Of a DNA stretch of 64,000 nt, positions 32,580-45,330 are shown one piece after another. Origin of the DNA: Isoetes taiwanensis. Its lineage: Eukaryota; Streptophyta; Lycopodiopsida; Isoetales; Isoetaceae. A program made the position numbers and the translations under genes. The notes beneath the pieces were generated by a model that was given only the letters and a program-made list of their open reading frames with translations, searched no databases and had not been told where the DNA came from. Every line of letters starts with the position of its first letter. Position 1 is the stretch's first letter. The DNA lies in contig JAJEKV010000003.1 of assembly GCA_021234155.1 (NCBI GenBank), positions 33,959,166 to 34,023,165 of the forward strand. The letters are read 5' to 3'.

Positions 32580-33135
32580 GCTGACTTGCATTGCACTTAG
32601 CTTCGCAATGTAACAGTGATTCTAAAAAGTTCAACACAAAAATCCCTTTGAAAAGAAAATCGACTTGCAAATTGGTACCCCTTGAAAAGCATAGGATTAC
32701 AACAAACTTTTGCCTCTAAGCCAACAATTTGAAGTCGTCCCACGAATAGAACGATATTTTTTAAGGACCAATCATTCTGTACTCACAAAATATAAACTGC
32801 TGAGATAAAGAAATCTTCAAAACAGCCACTGGTAGCACTTGCTTCACCATAATGACTTTGGCCCTTGCATCAAGACATGCCTACAGGAATCAATACAATA
32901 ACAGGGTTTTTCTCTACACAGGTATCGAGATTAGATACCAAAGAAACTTCTCCACTTAACATGGATAATTAGGTATGTTTTCCCTCTTTATAAACAAGGT
33001 ATTACATATTCAACCATCAAAAGAGAGAACAACTACTTCCACTAGGAGTAAGGAATAGACCATTTACAGTAACTGTGTATTTGCCATACAATCAATATGA
33101 CGATTCATTTGAGTACAAACCAGTTTATGGTAAGT
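32580..33135. other. Spacer between convergent genes
   Basis: The 3' ends of the protease gene (+) and the ML-domain gene (-) face each other here; no further gene seen. Confidence 0.5.
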
Positions 33136-33873
33136 CTATTGTGATGAAAGCATTCCGTTCTCGCTGCTGCCCCACCACACTATTTGGAACTTAATTTTTG
33201 CACAAGCCAATTTTGCATTAGCAGTATCTGTAATTTCTAGGCTAATCTGGTAAGTTCCCTGCATGCAACAATCAATTCAGGATAAAGATCTCCTTGGAAT
33301 CTTGAAAAGATTAGGAGTATTCCTTAAAAATTGAAGAGAATATTTAACTCACTGGTGGTGTTAAGCTTGGAAGACCCTGGCTGCTTTCAATAGTAAAGTT
33401 CCCAGGTGCAACAGGGCATGTAGTCTTAGAACAGAGGTCAAACTTTTCCGAGTGAATCGCAAAACCCAAGAAGTAGACCGTAATAATTACATTACCAGAA
33501 TCAAGAGCTTTATCTGCAAATCAGTGAAAAGCAAACTCTATTACAAGTCATTGAGAAGTTAAGACATCCTCTTATGTATATATGAAGAATGATATGTTGA
33601 AACAAATATTCATAGTATGTTGCAACTATCTTCTTCTTTCTGAAAATGCCAATATCTAGATAAAAAAACAAAATATTGATACAAAGACAGAAAGGAACCA
33701 TAGGAGAAACAAGACTTTAGAAGTAACAGAAAACATTAAAAAACCGGTTAATCCACAAAAAGAGGGTAACTCACCAGTAGATGCAGGAACTATAAAGGTT
33801 GCATCTTTGCCACTTATCACCGGATCTGGTTTGACCACTACGTTCTCAATTGTAACTGGATACTTCTTTTTGC
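33136..33873 (-). CDS. ML-domain (MD-2-related lipid recognition) protein, last three exons
   Basis: Exons 33775-33873 (KYPVTIENVVVKPDPVISGK, ATFIVPAST), 33353-33513 (NVIITVYFLGFAIHSEKFDL, C, SKTTCPVAPGNFTI, GLPSLTPP) and 33136-33258 (GTYQISLEITDTANAKLACA, KIKFQIVWW, stop at 33136-33138). All junctions are GT/AG and in phase. The YPV-x-PDP, CPV-APG-F and TPPG-Y patterns identify the plant ML/NPC2-like family (phosphatidylglycerol/phosphatidylinositol transfer-like proteins), secreted or vacuolar lipid binders. The paired cysteines are present. The first exon, which should encode a signal peptide and end in phase 1, was not found with confidence. A block ending at a GTACAA donor near 34627 fits the phase but lacks a signal peptide. 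Confidence 0.88.
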
Positions 33874-34559
33874 CTAACATGAAGAAAACCTAATCATTGT
33901 CTGAAATCTAATCCCCCCTACATATTTCTTGGGCATGGTTGTCATACAAAAACCACATTCAAAATGATGTATTCTTACCTTTGCTCATTTGGACAAAGTG
34001 CACTTTCTAAAGATAGGCCAAAAGGATCCTCTTACCTCACCCTGGCTTAAATGTGGCATGTTGCTTGGAAGAAACCCAACTTTCAATCTAGCTTCACTCT
34101 AAAAGTTATTCATGTTTTATCCCAACCCAAGCTTTGCAAATTTTTGGTCTTTAAAAAATACAAAACGTGTTCCACATTTGTCTTTACCCATGAGGACCTT
34201 TGCAAATTTTTTGCTTTAAAAACAGCGTGTTCCAGATTTACCTTTACCTTAGAGGACTTGAGCTCACTTTGTGGCTGCCTTCAGATCTTCAATCTTAAAA
34301 TAGTCTGGATCGTGTAATTGAGCAACACACAATTGGCCTGAAAGCATAATATTCTTCTTAACCTCACATGCCTATTGAAACTTCTCTTTACTGCTTGAAT
34401 TAAATGCCTTAACAAACAATGTTCCCTGAAGCCCCACGAAGACATCACACATTTTATGCATGCTAAACTCTCTTCAATGCTGAATAGAGGCATCCCAAAT
34501 CTCAAGAATCATGTTTTTAAGAAATTTGCACTGCCCGAAATCAAGGGCCTTCTAATAAG

Positions 34560-34720
34560 AGTTTTAGGAACTTCCATGATTTATTACGCAGTGCGAAATT
34601 TTTACCACAAAACAAGGTTGTACCTAGAATAGACGGCAATGTACCAGTTACGAGTTGTCGCAACCTCTTCAGCAAGGAATCACATTCCGATGTATCCTGA
34701 CCACACATTGTTCCAAGCTA
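34560..34720 (-). other. Possible upstream exon of the ML-domain gene (weak)
   Basis: On the minus strand an ATG at about 34710 opens MCGQDTSECDSLLKRLRQLV to PSIL, ending at G/GTACAACC near 34627. The phase would join the exon at 33873, but the sequence is hydrophilic and lacks the signal peptide expected of the family, so this may be unrelated. Confidence 0.25.
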
Positions 34721-35086
34721 ACCTAGTTCTGAAAGGAGCGGCTCCAGAAGTGATAAATCCAAGCGGGATGAAGTAGGTTTGCCTCTTGAAGTCATTCTAA
34801 GAAGAACCATGTGTCCTTGAGCCAGATTCTACAATGCCATAGCTGGGGAAGAGACTTGCAAAAACTGGCACAACGCTGCACTGCTTGAAAAGTTCAAGTG
34901 ATTCTAGATTTTTAGCACAAAAATGCCTCTATTCAAGGTCAATTATGTGGCATGCAGCATGTCGGTCCCCTGCTGCAAAGAACGCCCGAGGCAGTTGCAG
35001 AGGTCACCTGTTGTTCAATGATTTTCTTGGGCTTTTGCTAATTTTCCTGGCCGTTGGATGCAAAATTTAAAAGATCCACGGTTGAG

Positions 35087-35157
35087 ATGGAATTAAGCTG
35101 ACGTGGCAGGACACGTGGCATATCTAGAATTGCAGCAAAGTGTGCACCTCGGGTTAG
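35087..35157 (+). repeat. Dispersed 75-bp repeat, copy 2
   Basis: Similar to 2990-3066: GACACGTGGCATATCTAGAA, then the GGGTT-AGGC-AACCC stem and CTAA. See copy 1 for the Helitron-like interpretation. Confidence 0.45.
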
Positions 35158-37060
35158 GCAACCCTGCTAAAAACAATAATACTGTATTTTATTTTCTTTC
35201 AAATCAGATACACTTTTCTTAGCATATATAAGTATTATAGGATGATTCTTTTGGAATATTATTGATTGATGCCTTGTTAAAAAATTGACACCTTGGGGAT
35301 TTTTGTGCGCAACACTTCTATTCAAAGTTTTATGACACGTATCGCAAATTTTAAGTTTAGATCTCATTTGTGAGCTGTGGCTATGCCAACAGAAATGCTC
35401 TATTTTAGTCGAATAGTTTGCAAACTGTGGCTATGATGGCAAGAAATGTTTCATTTTCTATATTCCTCTAGACTTAATAAATGCTGCCAGAAAAAATCTA
35501 TTTTGGTGAAATACAACAATATTAGAGGAGTTCGTGGAGTTGTTTTGTAATAAAAGGGAATTCAAGGTCTGATCTTCCTCTTCCTAATAGCAGAAAATGG
35601 TCTGAAAGCAGTTATGCCACATATTTCGTCTAGAAGCAGATGCGCCGCTATAGCCGATGTTGCCGGAGGAGGAAGGTTACTTGGAGCTTGGTGCTCCAAC
35701 TATTTCTTGGTCAAACATGAGCTGTTTTCAGCTGTTTCTTGCTTAACCACGAGCTATTTAAGAGCTGAAAACTCTTACAGCAGCTCCTACTCTTAAATCT
35801 TGCAGCTCTGCTATGTTCACATGTGACCTTTTTATTGCAAGAGAAGTTGATGGTCGATGCTTGGAGTTTTATGAAATCACATCTGAAAAATTAGAAACTA
35901 AGGAAGGAGTTGAAATCCTTGGCAAAATCTACAAATCCTGGCCTGCATGATCCATTCAACAAATGAGCAGAGCTGCAAAGAGCATGCCAAAACAGCTCTA
36001 GATCAAAGAAATCTACCTGAAGTGGGACGTTTTTCATGGAAATGAGCCAATTTAGGCTTTGAGTGAATCCATTTCACCAGATGTGGAACCAACATGTTGC
36101 ACTGTTGATTGCAGGAAAAGGTTTGGTCTAGTAAATTGCTGAGCTGTCGATGTTAGGTCGAAAGATAGTAATTTAAAATAAAAGAACTTTTTTTAAGTAG
36201 TCTGATAATTGGGCTCAACGGTTAAAGCTTAGGCATCATCCTGTGCAAAAATGAAAACATACTGGTGGGTAAAGGGCAGTGGTGGAATTAGCTATAGTGA
36301 TGCCCATCTTTCTGCCAGGGGAGCATTTGACAACTGCTCTACCTTTTTTTTTCTTCCTTCTCTGCCATGGATATTGCGATAGCCAAATCCAGCATCAACT
36401 TCCTATAGCTTTGTGAATTAGTGTTGTAGATATATGTGGGATAGTAGTTAGCATATTATCACTATTAGCTTATTTTGTATACTTGTTAGACAACATTATA
36501 ATTTGCAACTTACAGAACTATTTCAAATTCCAATATGACATTACTCCATTCATTTATAGGTGCTCTTTCAAATCATCCAAAGAAACCACTCTGTGGTGGT
36601 CCAACAAGTAAGCAAGATGGTAAAGATATGGTGGTCCAACGAGTAAGATGGTAAAGATCAACATGTAAGTTTCTCTACACGGTTTGTAGGAAACATTGGA
36701 GGATTAAATGTCATAGAATTTGCTAATGTTATAGCAATTGTAGGAAACATCGGAGGATTAAATGTCATTGAATTTGCCAATGTTGTAGCAATTATTGAGT
36801 CCTCACAAAGCTCATCTAGACATTTAGAACTTTGGTCTACTTCATATGCAAAATCAAATCTTTATTATAAATTGATGATGAAGCAAATTATTCAGAATCA
36901 CTTATGAAGAGGATTATTTTCAATTTTTCTTGATCCTCAATGGGCATTGCAAGCTTTGAATTGATAACAAGTCCAACTTCCGTACCAGGTATCTTTCAAT
37001 GTCTATCGTATTATTTTACAAACATAAATCTTTATGAAGTAGGCATTGCATTATCAAATG
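35158..37060. other. Non-coding with local tandem duplications
   Basis: No gene seen. Tandem 54-bp repeats at about 36685-36792 (GTAGGAAACATTGGAGGATT unit) and a shorter repeat at 36600-36660 (GTGGTCCAACAAGTAAG unit). Confidence 0.5.
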
Positions 37061-37606
37061 TTAGACGTTAATAATGGGTTCAATCTGATAGGTTTGGAAT
37101 GAAAGAAATGTTTGCGGCGGCCTTGGCCACCGCGATAAATTTCTTGTAATACAAATCGTCGCTTCTATATTGTCTGATTTTATTTGGCAAAGCATGCATT
37201 TGTTGAGAGATTCATGGTTATCTCTCCGTTGCTTGCCCCATATGTTGTTTGGTCTTCTTATGCATTTTAGAACAACTTTTGGCGCTGCTACCACCAGAAC
37301 CCGAGGAAGAGAGACTATTAACCTTAAGAACTCCATTTTGACTCTTTTCCTTAGAAAATGCGAGGCCATGGGAAGGATGAAGGGGCTGAAAATCCTTGTG
37401 TTTGGGTCCCAAAGGCTCAAGACAATCCCAGCATTCGGCATTCTAGATTGTGCAGCCCCCTCCCCGGCGGAGAGAGCGTTAGCCTCAGCGCCTCCTCCTC
37501 GTCATCGAAATCAAGCATTTTCCTTCTCCAATTCACTAGATTTAAAGCGGAATAGGGGAACCGAAGCAGGCCATTCTCGCCACGCGAGGCGAGAATGAAG
37601 AAGATC

Positions 37607-37676
37607 TATTTAATTAATTATTATTTATATTTATTTATTAATATTATTTTATAATTAATAATAATTAATGCATATT
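37607..37676. repeat. AT-only low-complexity block
   Basis: About 65 bases of almost pure A/T with TTAATTAATTATTATTTAT-type motifs, directly before the pyrimidine tract. Confidence 0.85.
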
Positions 37677-37689
37677 ATTTCTTTTCATT

Positions 37690-37897
37690 GCTATCCTGCC
37701 CCTTCCCTTGCTCTTCTGCCATCCCCTTCCCTTTGACCCTCCTTGCTATCCCCCCTCCCTTGCCCTTCTGCCATCCCCTTCCCTTTGGCCCTCCTCGTGC
37801 CTCCCTCCATTCTCCCCTCCCTCTCTCCCTCCCTCCATTCCCTTCCCTTCTCCCCTTCCTTCCCACCCTCCCCTTCGTTGCCACCCTCCCCCTTTAT
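37690..37897. repeat. Homopyrimidine tract, about 200 bp
   Basis: Almost only C and T on the plus strand, built from diverged CCCTTCCCTTTG/CCATCCCCTTCC units. The open frames over it are artefacts of composition. Confidence 0.9.
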
Positions 37898-38452
37898 TTT
37901 CTCGGACTACTTTTTGTATGTGTTGCAATAATTTCTTGAGAAGTTTCTCAACTGGTGGTTTGTAACTTTTAAAAGAAATACAAGTGAACCAATTGTTGTT
38001 CTATGATGTGTATTCAATCATTGATTCGATGCAAAACCTTTCTTTTTTTAACGTCAAAATCTGACCCACTTTAATTAAATGCGACTTTAAGGTTTTGATG
38101 GAATATCGGGCCTCTATACGGCTTCGGGTAGGGTTTTAGAATATGAAACATGGGGGCTCGAACCTCTAGTAAAATAACTTAATGTCCTAATAAAACTACT
38201 TTGATCAATATAACTAATGGACTAATGTGAATATTTTTCATCTTAAAATCTATGTTTTTTTTATAACAACCCATTTAATTGTTTTAGGGATATTGTCTAT
38301 GGTTTTAGGAATTATCATTTTTACATCTATATCAAATTCCCCTGGAATCCCATTATTGTGCTATCTATTCTATTTGCTCATTTTCACGGTAGACAACCAC
38401 TTTTAGAAAAATTAAAGTGCTTTTCACAAATCATTGACATCACAATGTAGAA

Positions 38453-38540
38453 CGAGAAACGTGTGCCCGGCGATGCCGGGCATTAGTTGTGGACGTGTGG
38501 AATGGTTAGTGTAATGGAGTTCATAGGTTGTAAATTAATC
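38453..38540 (-). mobile_element. Helitron 3' terminus (minus strand), family 1
   Basis: On the minus strand the perfect hairpin GCCCGGC-ATC-GCCGGGC (38465-38481) is followed by ACACGTTT and CTCG at the end, close to the canonical Helitron CTRR. The next roughly 75 bases to the right are similar to those at 54748-54830. The element body would extend rightwards; no 5' end was found. Confidence 0.6.
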
Positions 38541-41500
38541 CGTCCTATATGTAATGGCGCGTGAAGTGTGAGAGTTTGTTATCTAGAAAGAAGATCAGGC
38601 AAGTCAAATATTATCTTTAAGAAGAATAGAACTTGTCAAGTCAACCCTTTGTAATTGTCTCCATCTTTAAATATGTCCATTTATTTATAAATAGTCAGGA
38701 TACTCGACCCTAAACCATAATCCTAAAATCTATGGTGTGCAGACATTGTTGATATCATTGCGTGCTCCATCTCTGAGTTGCATATTACATCCTAATTTTT
38801 TAGAATTCATAATATGAGAAAGTCATAACCTCTAAACCTTAAGCATGCCATAACCTCTAAACCTTAAACAGACAAAACCAAAATCAAGTTTTGATTAACA
38901 TTTGTCATGTTTTGTTCATGATAATTGTTTAGTAGTTTCTATTTGAATTTGGATTGGTGTTGGAATTTGAGTTGTTCATGCACATTAGTAGAGTACGGTT
39001 GCTAAATTAGCACAGTATTGAGCAAAATAATTGCATTAAATGAAACTTGAAACAAAAAATGACAAAGCTTAATTGCGGTGAGTGTGTGGGTGAAAAAATT
39101 ATATGTATAGATGGTTTACTTGTATGCCGGGACTAACATATATTATGGCTTTGTACTTCTATGACTCTAAACAGTTAAAAAAAAACTAAAATAAAATAGC
39201 GTATCTTCAGTTTGGCATCTATATGGTTCATTTACCATAATTTATACTTAAAAGGATTGTCTCAAATGCAAATAAAGCATGGTCTCTCATTTGGAATTGT
39301 CTCCATGTTTTGAAAGCTATAAAGTCACTAACTTGATGCACAGTCATGACTCCATGTCTAAACACATCCAATGAAGATTTATGGTCTGATGATATGGTAG
39401 TTCATATTATGATAAACAGAAATCCTAAATTCAAACTCTATAAACATTTAATCCTAGACCCTAAATGAATGCCCACAAACTCTATGAGAACCTTAAATTC
39501 TAAATCATAAATGCTAAATCTTAAAAGATAACTGGCAATGCTAGGCAGTAGTGGCGTTTCATTTGAATCCTCTGATGGTTGGATTTCTTAGTGAAGATTG
39601 ATAGGGCGCAGTTGTCGAGATGTGAATTGGTGTTTTGTGATTGCTAAGATGTTAGGGTAGGGTAATGCCATGACGATGTTGTTTGGGTAAGGTGATCATT
39701 AGGTATGCCAGGCAAAAATGTCTTTGTGCATGTTATATGAAAGTTGCGTATTTAAATTGTATTAAGAGTATTTTAACGTGCATGTGGCATGGAGTCATTA
39801 TTTGTTAGTGCATACGTTTAAGTCGCACATAATTCTATGTTTTAAATGTAAGAAAAGCAATGCGCAAGGAAAACATAATGTGTTGTTTAGTGGCTTTGAT
39901 ATAATGTCATAAATGGAAAATATCTTGGTTATTCTAGATATATATGGCATAATGATATTTTACTGGGGGGTCATTAGAAAGAATATTCATGTCTCAGGGT
40001 GATGGTGATACATGTAAGATCTTATTCGTAATGGGTGCCTGGCATTGCCATTTATCATGTAGCAACAATAAGACATGCAATATCGATAGCAATGCCTTCT
40101 ATGGGAGTAAGAAATGTGATTATATTGAAAAATAGCTAGAAATAAAGAAACAAATCTGATGGAAGCATCCAACAATAGAATAACAATCTGCCAACAATAA
40201 AACATTTGACGGACCATATTTCATATTTTATTTTTTCAAAGTGAACCAGAAAGAAACATTTCAAGTTTCGTTGATTAGAAATTCATTATGAGGAAATGTA
40301 GTTATATGCCTACTAGTTCTTTTAAAACCTTAAAAAAATAAAAAGATGCTCAAACATAGTGTGTCCAATTTTAGGTCATTACCCTTGAGTGTGTCCAAAT
40401 TTGGGGTCCAATTCTTAGTCATATGCTCAAGTTTATGAGACTCAAGTGGTTAGAACATCTCTTGAAGTTTCTGCAACACTACTGACCAAATTTGGAGTTG
40501 TATTTGGTTGATGTTCGGTTGCATCTTTGGAGTACTTATCTGAAGCAGTTCCTTTTGTACCATTCCTCAAAAGTATATTTGGTTGATGTTAGTCTTTGAA
40601 GAACTTATCTAAACTAATTCCTCAGCCACATATCATTTTTGGAGATGCAATCATATATCTTTCTAACCATCCAACAAAGTCAGCACATCCATCTATTGCA
40701 CCAGGTCTTGCCTATACCTTAAATATTTTGTCTTTCCTTTTGCTTATGTTTGATCCTCGCATGCCTTATTTTAAGAAGCAAAAACCCTTTGATCAACCAC
40801 ACCGTGATAGCTGACATCTAACAACAGGCATATATGATTACTTCAAACTTCAAGGTGCTTTTTGTGGAGAAACATGCTTTGTTGGGGAATCTGCCATTAT
40901 ATGCATATATATGATTAGTTTAATATAGGTTGATTTTGTAGAGAAACGTGCTTTGTTGGGCAATCAAGGGAAGCAATATTGTGCTGCATAGGTTCAAGTC
41001 AAGAATGTAGCTTTGTAAGGCAATTGAAAACAACTTATTCAATCAAGTACGTGCCTTGGCATTTCAAGAGCAGTTGCAAGCAGCAAAGTAATTTCAGAAC
41101 ATTTATTATGTGGGATATAATGGTGCTCTTATATATTTCAAATGACAGCTATATATTCTTCGCGTATTGCTGAAGTATTCTTTGAATTCAAAAAGGAATT
41201 ATTACGATAAAGATGGAAATAACAATTTTGAATTCAAGAAATCAGCATATGTTTTAAATGCCAAGAGCACTATCATTCATTTGCCATAATTAGTTTTCTT
41301 GCTAGAGTGTAGTTCTATGTCATAGTTAACCACTTTATATTCCATCGCATACATCCTGCATGCAGCAATGTACACATTATTACTGGCTATATTGAGATTT
41401 CAAATCAAGGTGAAGGCAGGGATCAGATGTTCACCTGTTTGTACAAAGAAGAAAAGCTCTTCTCACGTACATTCACATAAGCTAGATCTCTTTGACTTAT

Positions 41501-41969
41501 CAACTTCCATAGATCTCTCTGAGTTATCAACTTCCATTAAAAAGGTTAGCTCAGAAATAAGCTGAGTTGCAATGATTTTGTCGATAGGTTGGCTCCAAAC
41601 TCAGATGAAATAGACATGGTTTAAGTGCCTAAGAACAGTTTGTGCACATATGCAGTTTGTCACACCAGTGTGCTCCATTGGAGGAATCAATCAAGCAGTA
41701 CCTCTCTAGGAAAGATCTTGCAGCAGCTAAGTGGTTCTCGTTTGAAGAAGTCCTGTCTAGCTATATCAACATCTTAGAAATCTAGGAAATCCTCCATCTT
41801 TGTAGGTGAAAATTCTTGATCACATCCATGATCTCCCTTAGTAATGAGCTTATCTCCTACCTCCAACTCACAATTCTAGACACCATTCCCTCCAATTGAT
41901 GTTCGCATGCAAGGACACAGTGGCCAATTTGATTGCCATTATGAACTGCAAACTATATCTAATTTATAC
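38541..41969. other. Long AT-rich stretch without genes
   Basis: No coding signal I can support. It probably includes the body of the Helitron-related element at the left and old TE remnants. Short repeats such as GAGAAAC(A/G)TGCTTTGTTGGG recur at 40867 and 40940. Confidence 0.5.
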
Positions 41970-42150
41970 AGAAATTATGCATAATAAATGGGTTAATGTT
42001 CAATAACAAAAAATTTAGCCATGCCTTACTTTTTGCAGAATTATGTTTGATAGGATATTCAAGTAACTTTGGGTAATGCATAGTCGCCTCCATACAAAAA
42101 TTTAGAAAAATACTTAGCATCAGCTCATAATTTAGATATAATTGCTACTG
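41970..42150. repeat. Dispersed direct repeat, copy 1
   Basis: TGCATAATAAATGGGTTAAT through AATGCATAGTCGCC; colinear with 46230-46400. Confidence 0.8.
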
Positions 42151-43130
42151 TCCCCCCACCAGCAAGTTCTGGAATAAGTATCGTCACCTGATGTCTTGCA
42201 TGTAAGCAAACAATGGTCAATTCGATTGCCATTATGAACTGCACATAACTAATATATATATATAGAATAGAATCTTATATTATAATGTTTTGTAATGGAC
42301 CACGCCCTAGATCTGACGACCTGGATTTGATCAATTGTAACGATGGTGGAGATGATGCCACATCCTCAAAAAATGTTTTTTAGCCTGACGGGTTAGGGCA
42401 CTAGGGTTAGGGCTGCGATAGAAATGGAAAGCTTTGGTGAGGATTCGGCAATGGTGCGGGCCCGAGACCCTCATGGCTAGAGGAAGTGGTTGGAGATGCA
42501 GCTTGATCTAGATGATGCGGATGCAGCTTGCTTCTTACAGATCATTTCGGCCTTTGCTTCTTGCAGATTATTTTAGCCTCTGATGTTCAAGGAAGAGCTC
42601 TACGGAACCAGCATGTTGTTGATATTGGAAAAAAGGATTTTGAATGGACGTCTGAAATAGGCTGTTAGAAGATGACCTTGGGCTTCTGGTTCAGAAATGA
42701 TGGCCGACTTGGCTTCCTCTGGACTTCTTCACTCATACATGGATTTGACCAGTCCGGTTATACAAGCGATTCGGCGGTGTGTTAGTTGTTTCTTGAAACT
42801 TAGGGGTTCATGTTTGAGTTTATTCTGCAGCCATTTCAAGCAGTGTAGCCATGTATGTATGCCTTGCGAATTTGATCTTTTGAAGCAAGATATCTAAATC
42901 CACAGAGGGTTTCCATCTTTGAAATTTTATGGGGAGGAACTTTTTGATAAGTCTTCAGTATTGTTTAACAGACTCTGCATCAGTTAGAGACGATAGCTCC
43001 AGAAGATGCCATCAATCTTGATCAGCATGGCCTCAGCAGTTGGCCCTAAGTTCTGCACTATTCAACACCTGATGTGAACTGTTAGTTTGGCTAGGGAGTC
43101 TTCTTCAAGCTTTCAAGAGAGGTGTGAAAT
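42151..43130. other. Non-coding, no gene seen
   Basis: Contains a second short repeat (GATTGCCATTATGAACTGCA at about 41930 and 42219) and TTGCTTCTT-CAGAT repeats near 42528 and 42555. Confidence 0.4.
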
Positions 43131-43246
43131 ATTTGCTACTTCACGGAATATTATTGGCTGCTTGACGGATTGGGGTTTCAGAAGATTTATTTGCTACTCC
43201 ACGGAATATTATTTGTTGCTTGACAGATTGGGGTTTCAGAAGATTC
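43131..43246. repeat. Tandem duplication, 58-bp unit
   Basis: Two copies of ATTTGCTACTTCACGGAATA ... GGGGTTTCAGAAGATT. Confidence 0.9.
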
Positions 43247-44032
43247 ATATCTTCACAGAACATATGCAAGCTTACATATGAACTCTTAAATTCACAGGGA
43301 TGCAACTCTAATCTTGAGGTAAGGTTCTGGTACACTTGACTTTAACTTCAACTACATACAGTGCAGAACACACAAAAATCCTAGAGAACTGCCTCATATT
43401 GAACCTCATCGCTTTGCTATTCTTGCCTTACTTAGGACGAACATAATATTGACCATAGTGTTCAAGCATTGAGCTCAGGTAGAGGTTTCTGACCATTGCA
43501 CACTGCAATCCATCATCATTATCTCCAACTATCAAAAGGCATTCTCCAAGCATTAGTTCTATTACACCATATTATGCATCCATAGCCTACAATTTTGCTA
43601 TATTTTTCTATCTCCTATTCAAGGTTCAAACCACGATAATATGCAATAAAAATCATCTCATGAAAACGTTTTAACATGATAGGAGTGCCAGCTTTCAGAA
43701 CACATCAACCCATCCATTTTTTTTGCAGTCTCCTGCAGATGGGCGAAGCATCCCAGGCAATACAATTGCAGTCCAGTCAGATATGCCTTTTAGTGGTTTA
43801 ACAAGATTTGGAACATCCTTTCTCTGCAAATTTGAGTGCTCTTAGATCACATCCTATAAGGAACCAGTTTAAAATGTGCAAATGTGTGCAAATGGTCGGT
43901 TTAAGCTAAATAAGGCAATTTTTTGTTTAAGCTAAATAAGGGAATTTCTCTGGATAGTTGTTAGAGCATGTTACTTTTGTTGATACACTTGGTTTTTTAC
44001 TGCAGCAGGCCTAGCAGAAGAGAATCCAGGAA
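43247..44032. other. Non-coding, no gene seen
   Basis: AT-rich; TAAGCTAAATAAGG(C/G)AATTT is repeated at about 43903 and 43929. Confidence 0.4.
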
Positions 44033-44040
44033 CATAATGG

Positions 44041-44276
44041 CCCGGGGGATTCACATGTTTTGGGCGTACAAACCATGTGAGTTATACTTGAGGGGTTTTT
44101 TTTACCATTTTACGTAGGCATACGTACCATACTAGGGGTTTTTTAACCACTATTTGGGGTAAACCATATACTTAAAGGGGTTAAAATAGCTTTCATAAGT
44201 CAGTATACTAGGGGGTTTTTTACTACCTCCTGAACGCAGATGGCATATCCCCTTTGTTATAAGTGAATCCCCCGGG
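44041..44276. mobile_element. MITE with 14-bp perfect TIRs and 8-bp TSD
   Basis: Starts CCCGGGGGATTCAC and ends GTGAATCCCCCGGG, flanked by CATAATGG at 44033-44040 and 44277-44284. It is 236 bp, non-coding, with four internal variants of TACTAGGGGTTTTTTA. The 8-bp duplication suggests hAT or another 8-bp-TSD superfamily; the CCCGGGGG terminus is not classic hAT. A 15-bp TIR with a 6-bp TSD is the alternative reading. Confidence 0.92.
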
Positions 44277-45330
44277 CATAATGGTGGAACAAGTCGGTTT
44301 CCAGAAGCTCATAAGGTTTTCTTTTATATTTTTGGTGCTGTCTTTCTATTGGACCATTTTCTACTAGAAAACTAAGTCTGATTATTCAGTTATAGGCATG
44401 CTAAGCAATATGTTAAGCATTACAAAAATATCAGAAGGTTAACTATACCAGGATCACACATTTGAATATATAGATTTGTATGGTAAGCTGCCGTTAACAT
44501 TTGTTGGAAAGAATAATCTGGCAATGCAGCATGCATTGGAGGTGTTCTAACATTTTCAAGCATTAAAATCTTCTTGGGATATCCCATTTGTTGTATTAAC
44601 AGGTACGAATCCGTGCGTTTTCTATGGATGCCAGCTTGCAGAGTTAATGTTGATAGGTGCAGGTTCTGTTGCTAAAAAATTATTATGTCTTTAGTGTACT
44701 GCAGCATTTTAATTTCAATTTTAGATTCATGTATATCCCAAATAACAACAAAAGTAGATAAACAACTTGGGATCCAAATGAAGAGCTTTGAAACAATTCG
44801 AGATAAGCACATCAGTTTTTGCAGATTTTCTATTTTTAAAACTAAGTTTTAATTTCCTATTTGTATGTTCATCGAAGATTGTGGTAACTTTGCAGGTATT
44901 ATTTCTATTGAACAGTGGTATTTTGGTATTGACATTGCTCCTTGGCAATGGTTTCAGAAGACATAGCTCTTCCTCTAATTAAGAAGGTGGGTAACAGGGA
45001 CATTTCTTACTTCTGGAAGTACTTTGTAATATTTTGAGTGTATAATATGAAGTAAAACACGTTCTTCAAAAAAAAACATTGTAACTCTTAAATATTTAAG
45101 GCAATATTTCTTACGTTTCTATGAGAAGCCAAATTCAACTTTCATTCCATGCATACATGTATATAAGACCTTATGATTTGCATAATCAGTTGAAGAAGAT
45201 TCCCTATTTGCTACTAACAATATTGGCATGTACCAATATTGTACAATATCTTGAACTGCTTAAAGAACAATGTGATATTGGCAATCGACAACTAGGTGGG
45301 ATCATCTTATTGATCATATTATGGACATTC

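Noticed and set aside
37061..37598. Overlapping open frames of 126 and 142 codons
   Set aside because: On opposite strands with no domain, no clear start context and no splice support.
37688..37965. Overlapping proline/serine-rich open frames on both strands
   Set aside because: They lie entirely over the homopyrimidine tract; the open frames come from composition.
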